Source: Leptolyngbya sp. CCY15150 (GTDB taxonomy: Bacteria > Cyanobacteriota > Cyanobacteriia > RECH01). Taken from it: 64,000 nucleotides of DNA. Positions 34,767 to 44,496 of this stretch are shown here, piece after piece (position 1 is the first letter of the stretch; the number at the start of each line of letters is the position of its first letter). A program made the position numbers and the translations under genes. The notes under the pieces were generated by a model. The model was not told the origin of the DNA, did no database searches, and saw only the letters and a program-made list of their open reading frames with translations. The stretch is taken from positions 186,001 through 250,000 of the forward strand of contig NZ_JACSWB010000147.1 in the NCBI RefSeq assembly GCF_016888135.1. Direction: 5' to 3'.

Positions 34767-35156
34767 ATGGCTCAGATTCTTGATTCCCTTCCCACAGGCG
34801 TTGATAACCCTATCACGTGCTGCTACGTAAATGCTACCAGTAAGATTCAGATCGCTCGGATTACCAATGTTCCCAACTGGTATTTTGAACGGGTTGTTTT
34901 TCCTGGACAGCGATTGCTGTTTGAAACATTAAAGCATGCCCAACTGGAGATTCATACCGGTATGATGGCAAGCGCAATTTTGTCGGATACGATTCCCTGC
35001 GATCGCCTCGAAGTTGAGGAAGCAGAAGATGGATCGATTCGCTTTCTTGATCGCCGTCAGCCGGATGATGAAGCGTCTGACTACTCAGCCCCCATGCCGG
35101 TGGCTTCGGTATCTACGGCACCTCAGGCTTTGGCTGTGGCGTTATCGGCCGATTAG
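34767..35156 (+). CDS. DUF1830 domain protein
   Basis: A 129-residue soluble protein. The first 90 residues match the cyanobacterial DUF1830 family: ITCCYVNATSKIQIARITNV, then NWYFERVVFPGQRLLFE and LEIHTGMMASAILSDTIPC. The C-terminal 35 residues are low complexity. The function of DUF1830 is unknown. The gene stands alone, 380 bases after PBP2, and ends before a strong terminator at 35321, which supports a monocistronic transcript. Confidence 0.85.
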   Translation: MAQILDSLPTGVDNPITCCYVNATSKIQIARITNVPNWYFERVVFPGQRLLFETLKHAQLEIHTGMMASAILSDTIPCDRLEVEEAEDGSIRFLDRRQPDDEASDYSAPMPVASVSTAPQALAVALSAD

Positions 35157-35320
35157 TCTTGGTTGTGTTCCAAGAGCGATCGCTCGTTGGTAATGTGGTA
35201 TTACATCTGCAGGTTCAGAATCCTTTGCATTTTAGGACGCCCAATTGCTTAAAACCCTAGGCTGTCTAGGCATCTGATGACTTTTTTTGAATAATGGCTT
35301 TAGAAACACAAGAAACAATG

Positions 35321-35349
35321 GGGACATACCAACCGTATGTCCCTTTTTT
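35321..35349 (+). terminator. Rho-independent terminator
   Basis: GGGACATAC (35321-35329) pairs perfectly with GTATGTCCC (35335-35343) around a 5-base loop, followed directly by six T residues (35344-35349). It ends transcription after the DUF1830 gene and insulates deoC. Confidence 0.92.
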
Positions 35350-35511
35350 CTTCGGTGTGGCGGGGCCTAGGGGTCTACTCGTTCCCGTCGTCTGGTCAGC
35401 GATCGGGGCGACACATGAGCGGGATAGCACAGTTTACGAAACATCCGATCACCCATACCTTGAGGGGAGATCTAAGCGACAATGGAGAATGGTGTTGCTT
35501 AGGGATTGATC

Positions 35512-36207
35512 ATGGCCGCTGCTCATTCAGACCTTGATATTGCTCCCTTTATTGATCATGCCCTGCTCGACGTGACGGCTACGCCTGAACAGGTGGCTCG
35601 GTGCTGTGATGAAGCCGATCGCTTTCAGTTTGCCTCCGTTTGTGTCTATCCCATCCATGTGCAGCAGGCGGTGGAATATTTGCACAATAAAAATCCTAAG
35701 GTTTGTTCGGTGATTGGCTTTCCCACCGGCGCAACCACGGCGGCCGTTAAACTCTATGAAGCCCAAGAAGCCGCCGACCATGGTGCTACCGAGTTGGACG
35801 TGGTGATGAACATTGGCTGGCTGAAAACTGGGCAGAGCCAACTGCTGCATCGGGAATTGGCAGATATTTGTGATGCCACGGGGCAAACGGTGAAGGCGAT
35901 TTTAGAAACCCATCTCCTCACCTACGAAGAAAAGCAACTGGCCGTTGATGTGTGCTTAGATGCCGGGGTACAGTTTCTGAAGACCAATACGGGCTGGTTT
36001 GGTGGCGTCACGGTGGAGGATGTGAAATTTCTCAAGGCTGCAGCCCGCGATCGCATCGGCATTAAGGCGTCCGGCGGCATTCGTACCTTTGAGCAAGCCA
36101 TTGAACTCATCCTGGCTGGTGCAACCCGTCTGGGCACGTCTCGTGGCCCGGCCTTGATTCAGCATCGGCAGGATCCCAACGCCGAGAGTTCTGCGTCAGC
36201 CTATTAG
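35512..36207 (+). CDS. deoC: Deoxyribose-phosphate aldolase
   Basis: A 231-residue TIM-barrel class I aldolase that cleaves 2-deoxyribose-5-phosphate to glyceraldehyde-3-phosphate and acetaldehyde, in deoxynucleoside salvage. Conserved parts: [44 protein letters not shown] with the catalytic Asp, [12 protein letters not shown] with the Schiff-base Lys, and [10 protein letters not shown] with the second Lys. ATG 35512 has AGGG seven bases upstream; a TTG at 35506 also lies in frame. An adenosine-deaminase-like gene at 40528 may belong to the same salvage metabolism. Confidence 0.95.
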   Translation: MAAAHSDLDIAPFIDHALLDVTATPEQVARCCDEADRFQFASVCVYPIHVQQAVEYLHNKNPKVCSVIGFPTGATTAAVKLYEAQEAADHGATELDVVMNIGWLKTGQSQLLHRELADICDATGQTVKAILETHLLTYEEKQLAVDVCLDAGVQFLKTNTGWFGGVTVEDVKFLKAAARDRIGIKASGGIRTFEQAIELILAGATRLGTSRGPALIQHRQDPNAESSASAY

Positions 36208-36327
36208 TCGTCTCTTAGTTGTCTTGAAGAATCTAGCGCTGAGGGTAGACGTTACCTCTTGTTTGTGACTGGATCCCCGAGTGGTCATAGTCTGTTCGTG
36301 CCCCGTTCGCGCCTAACCCCATAGTTC

Positions 36328-37281
36328 ATGCCCAAAACCTACAAGGCCATTGGAATTAACCTCAAAGGGATGCCTCTCGGTGAGAGCGATCGCTTGCTGA
36401 CGTTGCTCACCCGTGAGCAGGGGCTAATGCGAGTCGTAGCTCCTGGCGCGCGTAAACACCACTCCAAACTAGGCGGGCGCAGCGAACTGTTTGTGGTCAA
36501 CGACCTGCTGATTGCCACGGGACGGAGTCTTGATAAAATTGTCCAAGCAGAGACCATTGAATCGTTTCCAGGGTTAAGCCGGGATCTGAGAAAGCTCACG
36601 GCAGGGCAATATTTAGCAGAGCTGGCTCTCGGTCAAGCCATGGGGGATCAGCCCCAGGATGAGCTCTTTGACCTGGTGGTTGAACATCTGGGGCGCATTG
36701 CTGCCTTGCCAGGGGCCTTGGCGATCGCCACGCTCACCCATGCCATGTTTCACCTGCTGACCCTAGCCGGCCTGTCTCCCCAAGTGCAGCTTTGTTGCAT
36801 GACTCAGCAACCCCTGAGTCCAAACTTTAGCCAGGCAGGATGGCGGGTTGGGTTTAGTCCGGCTGCAGGTGGTATTGTGCAGTTAGATCCTGCTGTTGGT
36901 CTACCGAGGCATCCCGATCGCCCTCGCCGCCCACCGATTCAGCCACCGGATCAAATGGCATCGCCTACGATCCCTAGGCATCGTCATCCCGCTCGCGTTC
37001 AGCCCGCGATCGCCTCCATGGGTGCCTTGGAACTCGCCGTCTTACAGCGACTTTCCCAACCGCACCTCATTCAAGCCGACGGTCGGCTGATGATGGGGGG
37101 CACGATGGATGGCACGGCTGCCGCTGCGGCATCGCTGGTGGAAGCCGACCCGATTCCCCCTGATGTCTGGCTGTCTCTAGAGCGACTCCTGCGCCACTAC
37201 GCCCAGTATCATTTCGATCGCCCAATTCGGTCGGCCGACTTAATTGAAACCTGTTTTGCAGGTGTTCCCCCCGCGCCCTAA
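36328..37281 (+). CDS. recO: DNA repair protein RecO
   Basis: A 317-residue RecO. The OB-fold N-terminal domain reads KAIGINLKGMPLGESDRLLT and MRVVAPGARKHHSKLGGRSE; the helical C-terminal domain includes YLAELALGQAMGDQPQDELF. RecO loads RecA on SSB-coated DNA with RecR. The internal zinc-finger region is reduced: only a CC pair in QLCCMTQQPLSPN is visible. A long Pro/Arg-rich segment (about residues 192-225) is an insertion relative to E. coli. The gap to the following gene is 35 bases. Confidence 0.92.
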   Translation: MPKTYKAIGINLKGMPLGESDRLLTLLTREQGLMRVVAPGARKHHSKLGGRSELFVVNDLLIATGRSLDKIVQAETIESFPGLSRDLRKLTAGQYLAELALGQAMGDQPQDELFDLVVEHLGRIAALPGALAIATLTHAMFHLLTLAGLSPQVQLCCMTQQPLSPNFSQAGWRVGFSPAAGGIVQLDPAVGLPRHPDRPRRPPIQPPDQMASPTIPRHRHPARVQPAIASMGALELAVLQRLSQPHLIQADGRLMMGGTMDGTAAAAASLVEADPIPPDVWLSLERLLRHYAQYHFDRPIRSADLIETCFAGVPPAP

Positions 37282-37316
37282 CGCCATCCACCCTCCGCTA
37301 TGCCGTTGTCAGATTT

Positions 37317-38822
37317 ATGAAGCGATCGCCCCCGTCTGATTTTGACTATCCCGTCTTTCATTCCAGTCGGCTTGAGCCAGACGGTGGTGATGCATGGAAT
37401 GCGGCACCTGAGGTTTCTATCCCTCCAGAGCGATCGCCCACGATCCAGCCTGATCCCGCATCTCACCACGATTCAGCCCCTATGCCCTCTCCCCTCCCAT
37501 CTTCCCCGGAGCAAGACTCTGGTTTCTGGCCAGTTTTAAGGAACCGTAACTTTCTGCTGATGTGGATTGGGCAAGTGTTTTCCCAACTCGCAGACAAGGT
37601 GTACCTGGTGCTGATGATTTCGATCATCGCCAACCACTTTCAGGGGCCAGGGCAAAGCATTAGTGGATGGGTTTCGGCGATCATGATTGCCTTTACCATT
37701 CCCGCCATTTTATTTGGCTCCATTGCTGGCGTCTTCGTCGATCGCTGGTCGAAAAAAGCTGTTCTAACGAGTAGTAATCTCCTGCGGGCAGGATTGGTGT
37801 TTCTGCTGCCAATTTTGCTGGTCATCTTCGAACCCTGGGTCGAGATCTCTCAGATTCCTGCAGGATTTGCGGTTCTCCTCGTCGTGACTTTCTGTATCTC
37901 GACCTTAACCCAGTTTTTTTCCCCTGCCGAGCAAGCAACCCTACCGTTGATTGTGCCGTCTAGGCATTTGTTATCGGCTAATTCTCTCTACACCACCACC
38001 ATGATGGCGTCGGTGATTGTCGGCTTTGCTGTGGGAGAACCATTGCTGGAAGCTGCGGGGCAGTGGGTGGAAGCGGTTGGTGCATCTGTTGGTTTGGATT
38101 CAGAGGGTGGAAAAGAAGCGATCGTTGGACTAGGCTATGGAATTGCGGGATTAATTCTCCTGTTTTTGAACACCAACGAAGCGGCCCTCGATCCCCATCG
38201 AGAACATCCCCATGTCTGGCAAGATATTCAAGATGGGGTGAGGTATCTGGGCAAAAACGACCGTGTGCGAGCGGCGCTGATTCAGTTGGTGATGCTGTTC
38301 TCTGTCTTTGCTGCCCTAGCCGTACTGGCTGTACGACTGGCGGAAGTGATCCCCACGATTGAATCAGATCAATTTGGTTTCCTGTTGGCAGCCGGCGGCG
38401 TTGGTCTGGCCATGGGTGCAACGGGTATTGGCCAATTTGGACAATCTATGCCCCGTGCGCGCCTGAGTTTGTATGGGTCTCTCGGAATGGCGATCGCCCT
38501 CTGTACCCTTGCTTTGTTCACCCAACAACTGTTGCCAACGCTAATCATTATTGGACTACTGGGCATGTTTGCTGCCATTATTGCAGTACCCATGCAAACC
38601 ACCATTCAGGCTGAAACTCCAGAAGCCATGAGAGGCAAAGTTTTCGGCTTGCAAAATAATGCCGTTAACATTGCTCTAAGCCTGCCCTTAGCCCTAGCTA
38701 GCGTAGCGGAAAGCTATCTCGGCCTGCAAACTGTCTTTGTTGGTTTAGGCGGGATGGTTGCCATGGGAGGTGTCTTAACCTGGTATATTTCCCGTAAGGG
38801 ATCAATAAAAACCAGCTCTTAA
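37317..38822 (+). CDS. MFS transporter (MFS_3/EntS-like)
   Basis: A 501-residue membrane protein. About 65 disordered N-terminal residues rich in Pro/Ser precede NRNFLLMWIGQVFSQLADKV, the first helix of the MFS_3 group. Other typical pieces are FGSIAGVFVDRWSKKAVLTS (the loop 2-3 motif) and QAETPEAMRGKVFGLQNNAV near the end. About twelve helices are expected. Substrate unknown; members export siderophores or drugs. Close spacing (35 bases) after recO suggests co-transcription. A HIP1 site sits in the first codons. Confidence 0.82.
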   Translation: MKRSPPSDFDYPVFHSSRLEPDGGDAWNAAPEVSIPPERSPTIQPDPASHHDSAPMPSPLPSSPEQDSGFWPVLRNRNFLLMWIGQVFSQLADKVYLVLMISIIANHFQGPGQSISGWVSAIMIAFTIPAILFGSIAGVFVDRWSKKAVLTSSNLLRAGLVFLLPILLVIFEPWVEISQIPAGFAVLLVVTFCISTLTQFFSPAEQATLPLIVPSRHLLSANSLYTTTMMASVIVGFAVGEPLLEAAGQWVEAVGASVGLDSEGGKEAIVGLGYGIAGLILLFLNTNEAALDPHREHPHVWQDIQDGVRYLGKNDRVRAALIQLVMLFSVFAALAVLAVRLAEVIPTIESDQFGFLLAAGGVGLAMGATGIGQFGQSMPRARLSLYGSLGMAIALCTLALFTQQLLPTLIIIGLLGMFAAIIAVPMQTTIQAETPEAMRGKVFGLQNNAVNIALSLPLALASVAESYLGLQTVFVGLGGMVAMGGVLTWYISRKGSIKTSS

Positions 38823-38985
38823 ATAGCTTCTTTCGATTGAAATTCAGAATAGCCTCAGGCTGCTCGTCAGAATAACATAGCTCTCAAACGGCATACCGCT
38901 GAGACATAGGGATTATGACATCAAACCTTTGATCTGACTGCATCTGTCGTTCGTCCCACTTTTATATCATTTCAAATTCACTTGA

Positions 38986-40140
38986 ATGCACATCGCTTGG
39001 CTTGGAAAAAAATCCCCCTTTTGCGGGAATGTCACCTATGGTCGAGAGATCACCAATGCGCTAGTTCATCGCGGGCATCGCGTCAGCTTTTTACACTTCT
39101 CCCAAGCAGATTCCACTGAATCGACGGCCCACAATCAGGGGCATGATGAAGTATCGATCCCATTTTTATATAAATCCCAGATTGCCACGATTCCCTCTCC
39201 CCGATCGGGCAAGGTCTTGTTTGATGCCCTACGGGATTTGAAGCCAGATTTAGTTCATGCCTCGCTGACCCTCTCCCCGCTTGACTTCCGCCTTCCCGAG
39301 ATCTGCCATGAACTCGGCATCCCCCTCGTGGCCACCTTTCATCCTCCCTTTGATCGCAAGCGGCGCAACCTCACGTCTAGCACCCAGCATCTCACCTACC
39401 AGGTCTATGCTCCATCCCTAGCGCAGTACGATCGCGTCATTGTGTTTTCCTACATCCAGCGCGACCTCCTGATGAAGCTGGGCGTGCCGTCCGAGACTGT
39501 TGCGGTGATCCCCAACGGTGTGGATGTGGAAAAATACTCCCCCGGCTTCTCCAATATCAAACGCGAAGTTCAGGCTGAACGGCTATTTGTTTACCAAGGA
39601 CGGGTTGCCCTTGAGAAAAATGTGGAGTCATTACTCAGGGCGTGGCGACAGGCTGATCTAGCACCCAGTAGTAAGCTGCTGATTGTGGGCAATGGCCCCC
39701 TTGCGCCGTCGCTGCGGGCCTTTTACGCCTTGGATAGCAGTATTGTTTGGCTGGGGTTTATTTCCGATGAAGCGCGGCGGATCGAGATCTTGCGGGGAGC
39801 TGATGTGTTTATTCTGCCTTCCCTGGTGGAAGGTTTATCCTTGTCTTTGCTAGAGGCGATGTCCTGTGAAACGGCTTGCCTAGCCACCGATGCCGGTGCT
39901 GATGGCGAGGTGCTAGAGACTGGCGCTGGGATTGTCTTGAATACCCAACGCGTTGCCACCCAACTGCAAACGCTGATCCCAGTTTTCCAAGATCATCCCG
40001 AACTCGCTGCCCTTCTCGGACGAAAGGCACGACAGCGCGTGTTGGATCGCTATACCCTCAGCAACAATATCACCGCCCTAGAACACCTCTATGACCAATT
40101 GGTGAAGCGATCGCAGGTCTTTTTGGGCACCTCTGTGTAG
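38986..40140 (+). CDS. GT4 glycosyltransferase, probably digalactosyldiacylglycerol synthase (DgdA-like)
   Basis: A 384-residue GT-B enzyme. The N-terminus is MHIAWLGKKSPFCGNVTYGR, and the C-terminal nucleotide-sugar site includes FVYQGRVALEKNVESLLRAW, FILPSLVEGLSLSLLEAMSC (the E-x7-E element). I recall this N-terminus and the PSPRSGKVLFDALRDLKPDL block from cyanobacterial DgdA proteins, which add the second galactose to MGDG in thylakoid membranes. I am sure of the GT4 family and moderately sure of the DgdA role. Monocistronic. Confidence 0.75.
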   Translation: MHIAWLGKKSPFCGNVTYGREITNALVHRGHRVSFLHFSQADSTESTAHNQGHDEVSIPFLYKSQIATIPSPRSGKVLFDALRDLKPDLVHASLTLSPLDFRLPEICHELGIPLVATFHPPFDRKRRNLTSSTQHLTYQVYAPSLAQYDRVIVFSYIQRDLLMKLGVPSETVAVIPNGVDVEKYSPGFSNIKREVQAERLFVYQGRVALEKNVESLLRAWRQADLAPSSKLLIVGNGPLAPSLRAFYALDSSIVWLGFISDEARRIEILRGADVFILPSLVEGLSLSLLEAMSCETACLATDAGADGEVLETGAGIVLNTQRVATQLQTLIPVFQDHPELAALLGRKARQRVLDRYTLSNNITALEHLYDQLVKRSQVFLGTSV

Positions 40141-40377
40141 CCATTCTGTATTGCGATTCGATGAATGTTGCGGCTTAGACAGATTAATTTGTCTATCATT
40201 TTATTAGGTGCTTACTCCTAGCACTTAATGAAACTTCACTATGTGTTGCTGTTGTCGGTCGATGCCGCTCCATCCCATTTGGAGATCAGGCTCGGCCGAT
40301 TCTAATAAAACTGAACAACGTGGATCGCATCGCATATCCCTGATTGACGGACAAAACTTGTTAGCCAAATTCTTGAA

Positions 40378-40465
40378 AGCCCTCACCCCAGATCTCCCCC
40401 CAGTGGAGATCCGTAGGGGTGAATCAACTCCTCTCGATCTCTAGGAGGGCTTGGGGATAAGGGCT
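40378..40465. repeat. Palindromic dispersed repeat upstream of the ADA-like gene
   Basis: AGCCCT (40378-40383) pairs with AGGGCT (40460-40465), CCCC with GGGG (40386-40389/40453-40456), and inside GATCTCC (40391-40397) pairs with GGAGATC (40405-40411). Such CCCTCACCCC-type elements are spread through cyanobacterial genomes. It ends 63 bases before the probable start of the next gene. Confidence 0.65.
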
Positions 40466-40527
40466 GTAAGCTTTTGTCAATCAACCAGCGAAGACTCAGT
40501 CAACCTAATCTAGTATCAGAGGTTCTT

Positions 40528-41571
40528 GTGGCTTTATACGCAGAATTGCATCGCCATCTCGGTGGCTCCGTCGTGCCGAGAGTGCTGTGGCGGTATCTCC
40601 ATCGCCATCATCCCGATCAGGTGTCCCAGTTTCAAACCTACGATGACTTTGAAACCTTTTTCACTCGCCCACGTAATACCCTGGATGAATATCTAGAGCT
40701 GCACACCTTGGTGGAGCATGTGCAAACCCTGGAAGCCCTGCCCTACTTTGTATATCGTTTGATGCGCGGGGCCTATGTGTTTGAAAACCTAGCCTACCTG
40801 GAGTTGCGGTATACCCCCTACCTACGAACGCCCAATCATCTCAGTCAAACAGAACGGATCGATCAAATGGGAGCGATCGTTGAAGCGGTGGGGCAGGCTA
40901 GTCAGATTGGTGAGTATCCCATTGTGACTAGCCAAATTTTATGTATGCATTCCCGGCTACCCTACGAGGTGAATCGGGCCATTGTGGATCTGGCTGCCCA
41001 GATGCCGCAGTATGTCTGCGCCATTGATTTAGCTGGGGGCGATGCTCACTATGCTGAACGCCTAGATGAGTATGTAGAACTGTATCGCTACGGGCGATCG
41101 CTTGGGCTGAAAACCACTGGGCATCTTTACGAAACGCCCCAGGGTTGCTATCCAGAACTGTTGCCCTACCTGATGCGCATTGGCCATGGCATTCAGATTC
41201 CTTTGCTGTATCCTGAACTGCTGCGGCAGGTGGCAGCCAACCAGCAATGCTTAGAAGTCTGTCCCACCACGTATCTCAAAACCGGGACGTTGGAGGATAT
41301 TGAGCAACTTAAGGTCGTCTTCGATCGCTGCTTTGAAGCCGGCGTAGACATTGCCATTTGCACCGATAACGCTGGGCTCCACAACAAGCGCCTGCCGTTT
41401 GAGTATGAAAGCCTGCTCACCCACGACATCATTGGCTTTGAAGAACTCCAGACCTGCCAAGACGCGGCGTTTAAACATGCCTTTGCCTGGACGCATCAAC
41501 AACAGCCTGCTTCCATTCTGAGTAATGTGTTGCGTCCCGAGCCCAAACTTGTGGGGTCGAGCAATTCCTAG
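40528..41571 (+). CDS. Adenosine deaminase-like metallohydrolase
   Basis: About 347 residues of the amidohydrolase fold. Metal-binding and catalytic elements of the ADA family can be followed: ELHRHLGGS (HxH), AIDLAGGD, TGHLYE (canonical HAGE: His and Glu kept), RIGHG, and CTDNAGL in place of TDDP. The first Asp, a metal ligand, is kept; the second, which holds the purine N7, is Asn. It may deaminate a different purine. GTG 40528 is chosen because AGAGG lies five bases upstream and it gives the family start MALYAELHRH; TTG 40474 would add 18 residues. No partner gene is adjacent. Confidence 0.78.
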   Translation: MALYAELHRHLGGSVVPRVLWRYLHRHHPDQVSQFQTYDDFETFFTRPRNTLDEYLELHTLVEHVQTLEALPYFVYRLMRGAYVFENLAYLELRYTPYLRTPNHLSQTERIDQMGAIVEAVGQASQIGEYPIVTSQILCMHSRLPYEVNRAIVDLAAQMPQYVCAIDLAGGDAHYAERLDEYVELYRYGRSLGLKTTGHLYETPQGCYPELLPYLMRIGHGIQIPLLYPELLRQVAANQQCLEVCPTTYLKTGTLEDIEQLKVVFDRCFEAGVDIAICTDNAGLHNKRLPFEYESLLTHDIIGFEELQTCQDAAFKHAFAWTHQQQPASILSNVLRPEPKLVGSSNS

Positions 41572-41733
41572 GCATCTCCGTGGGCTGAGCAGAGCTGAAG
41601 CCCACGCCTCTTCTGGTGGTGCATTGAAGCAAGCCAATCGGAGTGCTATGGTTTGGGAGTTAGAGACGCGGTTGCCCTGTGTCTCGATCCCCACAACCTA
41701 ACCCTTCGTCGATTTGATAGTGATCCCGCTGCT

Positions 41734-41952
41734 ATGACAGAAACCCCGTCTCACCATCAGCCCCACTGGGCTATGCAATTCCTCCAGCTCTTAGCCCTGT
41801 TTTCCATGGCGATTTTGCTCAGTGGTCTAGCCACGAACTACGTCTTCCATCGACTTCGGCTATTAGCAGGAGATGGGGTGAGCTGCACGCGCTATCTACC
41901 CGACGGTGGTGTTGAGCGGCTTTATGGTGCTACGCAATGCGATCGCAACTAG
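41734..41952 (+). CDS. Small membrane protein, 72 aa
   Basis: From ATG 41734 the product has a polar start (MTETPSHHQPHWAM), one hydrophobic helix (FLQLLALFSMAILLSGLAT) and a tail with two cysteines (GVSCTRY and ATQCDRN). No family recognised and no strong ribosome binding site. An upstream in-frame ATG at 41653 adds 27 residues without resemblance to a signal. Real but unassigned is my best reading. Confidence 0.5.
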   Translation: MTETPSHHQPHWAMQFLQLLALFSMAILLSGLATNYVFHRLRLLAGDGVSCTRYLPDGGVERLYGATQCDRN

Positions 41953-42009
41953 TTCGGTCTAGGCTGGCGAAGCAAAGCTCAGAGGCAAAGATTCAGGAGC
42001 CAAGGAGCA

Positions 42010-43455
42010 CTAGAACCCTTGCCACGGGCTCACCTGGAGCACACCATCTTGAGTAATGACCACCAAAAACTGTCCTTGATCGTCTTGGCGATCGCTGTCC
42101 GTCGCTGCTGCGCTGAGGGTGGGCAAGGGTGTTTTGCTCAGAAACTCTGATGCTGCATCATCCAGAGGTTCATAATCAACGACTACGCCATCGGGGGTCA
42201 TGTTGACCCGATAGCTGATGTCTGTAGAGAGCGATCGCCGATCGGCATCCTCCAACCCATCCAGGATCAGGTCGTATAAGTCCCAATTGAGGTTGGCGAG
42301 CTGGGCAGGATCCGTGATTTCAGTCCCCAATTCTACGGGCTCTTGCTCTGCCGATGCCTCCGGCAAGCGGCCGTGCCATGGGCTGACTTCTACGGCTCCA
42401 GCGGGCGTAAAGACCACTCGATATTGGGCCACGGGCTCCTGTTGTGCTGCCTCTGGATCCAGCAAGGTGTATTGCAGATCGGGCAGGGGTGTTTCATCGA
42501 CCCGGACTAGGGCGGCATCGTTGACATATTTAAAGCCCAAGACATCGCCATTCTCAGCCACCGCCACTCGGTAGACCAGCGCATCTTCAAAGCTATGCTC
42601 CTGAGTCCAGCTATCAAACAGATTTTCCTGAAGCTGCACCATTAATTGATCAACTACATCTGGCTCGACAATCAGCGGCGCATCGCTAAACAGCACCTCG
42701 GTTGCTTCATCGCTTGCGGCATCTAGGTCACTGCCTGCATCCAGGGATTCTGCTTCTTCGGAGGAGGCTTCGCTGGGGGGATTGTCACCGCTGGCCACCG
42801 TATCCGTCGAGTTGGCTTGCACATCGGTGACCGCTTCTGAAGGCGATTCCTCCGATGGGCGAAACTCGGGTACCGGCACAAAGAAGAAGGCGATCGCGGC
42901 GGTTGCTAAGCCGGCCACGCCCAAAGCTGCTGGTAACGCTCGTTTGGCCAAAGGCTGTTTGGGAGTGGTTTGACGCTTGCGCACTGGCGTCAGGCTGAGC
43001 GTTAGCCCTGGAATCGTTTGGCTATCGGCATAAAACTGATCGATAGCTTCTACTAAGTCAAACAACTGCACCGTCATTAAGTCAAAACTGATGGACTCTG
43101 ACTGGGTGCGGGCCGGATCATCCGTCAACGCTTGGGGGTAGATGGTCAGGCGATGAAAATTGGACGAGACTTGTTCGATGACGACGGGTTTGGCGCGATC
43201 GCCTCGCTCACGGCTGTAGGGTACACCGCTCAAAAATTGCTGGGCGTAGGCGCTGGCGGTGGCGATGAGCTGCTCGAAAAACTCACGCCCGCCTTTGATG
43301 GAGCGATCGTGACCATTAAACCGACATTCAAAGCTCGTCAAAATAGACAACAGGGGGCGTCCGGCTGAGTCGCCATTCCCCAAGCCCACCTCTTCTCCCC
43401 AACCATCGAGGGTGAGGGTGCAATTTGGTAAGCTATACAGCCGCTGAATACTCAT
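42010..43455 (-). CDS. DUF4335 domain membrane-anchored protein
   Basis: A 481-residue protein. The N-terminal 160 residues (MSIQRLYSLPNCTLTLDGWG, SFECRFNGHDRSIKGG) are the cyanobacterial DUF4335 domain. One membrane helix near 180-205 (ALPAALGVAGLATAAIAFFF) separates it from an acidic disordered linker and two repeated segments (LYRVAVAENGDVLGF-like and ISYRVNMTPDGVVVDY-like, both ending ..VVFTPAGAVEVSPWHG or ..VVITQDGVLQVSPWQG). The repeats end in the shared VSPW motif. Function unknown. Its start overlaps the DUF3038 stop by four bases (ATGA type), so the two are co-translated and may interact. Confidence 0.82.
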   Translation of the reverse strand: MSIQRLYSLPNCTLTLDGWGEEVGLGNGDSAGRPLLSILTSFECRFNGHDRSIKGGREFFEQLIATASAYAQQFLSGVPYSRERGDRAKPVVIEQVSSNFHRLTIYPQALTDDPARTQSESISFDLMTVQLFDLVEAIDQFYADSQTIPGLTLSLTPVRKRQTTPKQPLAKRALPAALGVAGLATAAIAFFFVPVPEFRPSEESPSEAVTDVQANSTDTVASGDNPPSEASSEEAESLDAGSDLDAASDEATEVLFSDAPLIVEPDVVDQLMVQLQENLFDSWTQEHSFEDALVYRVAVAENGDVLGFKYVNDAALVRVDETPLPDLQYTLLDPEAAQQEPVAQYRVVFTPAGAVEVSPWHGRLPEASAEQEPVELGTEITDPAQLANLNWDLYDLILDGLEDADRRSLSTDISYRVNMTPDGVVVDYEPLDDAASEFLSKTPLPTLSAAATDSDRQDDQGQFLVVITQDGVLQVSPWQGF

Positions 43456-44057
43456 GCCACTTCCCCGTCAAACACACTACTCCAAAGGCGCTGAGTTCCT
43501 GATGTACCGGTGCAAAATAGGAGCTGACCGAGTAATAGGAGAGCCAGTTCATTCAGCTTTTCATCCGTATCGTAGGCCATGACGCCAGCCCGTTTTGGAT
43601 TCATCCGCGAGCGGAAATGGGCCCGAAAGCGCTCCAAATATTCTGCCAACCGGAAGTGATGATCGGGCGACAGTTGCTTTTCCTGAAGCTGTTGATGGGC
43701 AAGCAACAGTTGACGAATCAGCACGGTTAATCGACGGGCCAGGCTACAGGCAATCAGCACCAAGGCTTTGCCCTCTGCCAGGGTGAGAGGACGACGTTGG
43801 CTATTGCGACGAAACGGATTGGTGCTCCGCAGCCGCCAGAGCATGACCCGATTTTTAATAATGCTTTGCAGTTCTAGCTCTTTGGCGGCCTTGAGGATGG
43901 CTTCTGAACCACTGAGGTCGAGCGCTTCAATCGCCAATAGAATCAAGTCAATCTGCAAACGGGCCCGACGCGGACAGACTCCATCCGCAACTGGCATATC
44001 TGGCAGGATATCCAAAATCATAGGCACCGGCTTGGCAGGAGGATGGTGTACTTGCAT
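43452..44057 (-). CDS. DUF3038 domain protein
   Basis: A 201-residue, mostly helical soluble protein. ARLQIDLILLAIEALDLSGS, RVMLWRLRSTNPFRRNSQRR and LNELALLLLGQLLFCTGTSG are typical of DUF3038, a family confined to cyanobacteria. No function is known. It is the first gene of a pair with the DUF4335 protein; the four-base overlap implies fixed stoichiometry. Confidence 0.85.
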   Translation of the reverse strand: MQVHHPPAKPVPMILDILPDMPVADGVCPRRARLQIDLILLAIEALDLSGSEAILKAAKELELQSIIKNRVMLWRLRSTNPFRRNSQRRPLTLAEGKALVLIACSLARRLTVLIRQLLLAHQQLQEKQLSPDHHFRLAEYLERFRAHFRSRMNPKRAGVMAYDTDEKLNELALLLLGQLLFCTGTSGTQRLWSSVFDGEVA

Positions 44058-44496
44058 TACCCTCGCGAAAACATTCAGCAGAATTGTATCAAAACCGAGG
44101 ATGACTTTTAGAGAAGACGGGCAGAAAACCCCTAGGGTAACCCAGTGTATTTTCTAACCGACCGGTAGGTCACCGTTGCGATCGCCAAGGCTACCCCCAT
44201 GGAAGGTCGCCCAGACATTCCCCTAGTCTGCCCTCAAACATGTTCTTGATGAACATAATGCTAGGCTACATTCTCCAGAGGTTGACTCCGTAGGCAGGGA
44301 TCTAGCACAACCGCGCTGATGGGTAACGTGCGGCCTTCCAATGGTAGGGTGTTACGCGCCAATTTGGGTAAATCTGACGCAATTTTGTAGACGGCGATCG
44401 CTTGGGTAGGGTTGCAGGATGGAGGCTGATGGTGCAACCGTCGTTTCCAGCGTAGGTTGCCAACGTAGACCCTTGAGTCTGACGGAGGCTGCTGCC

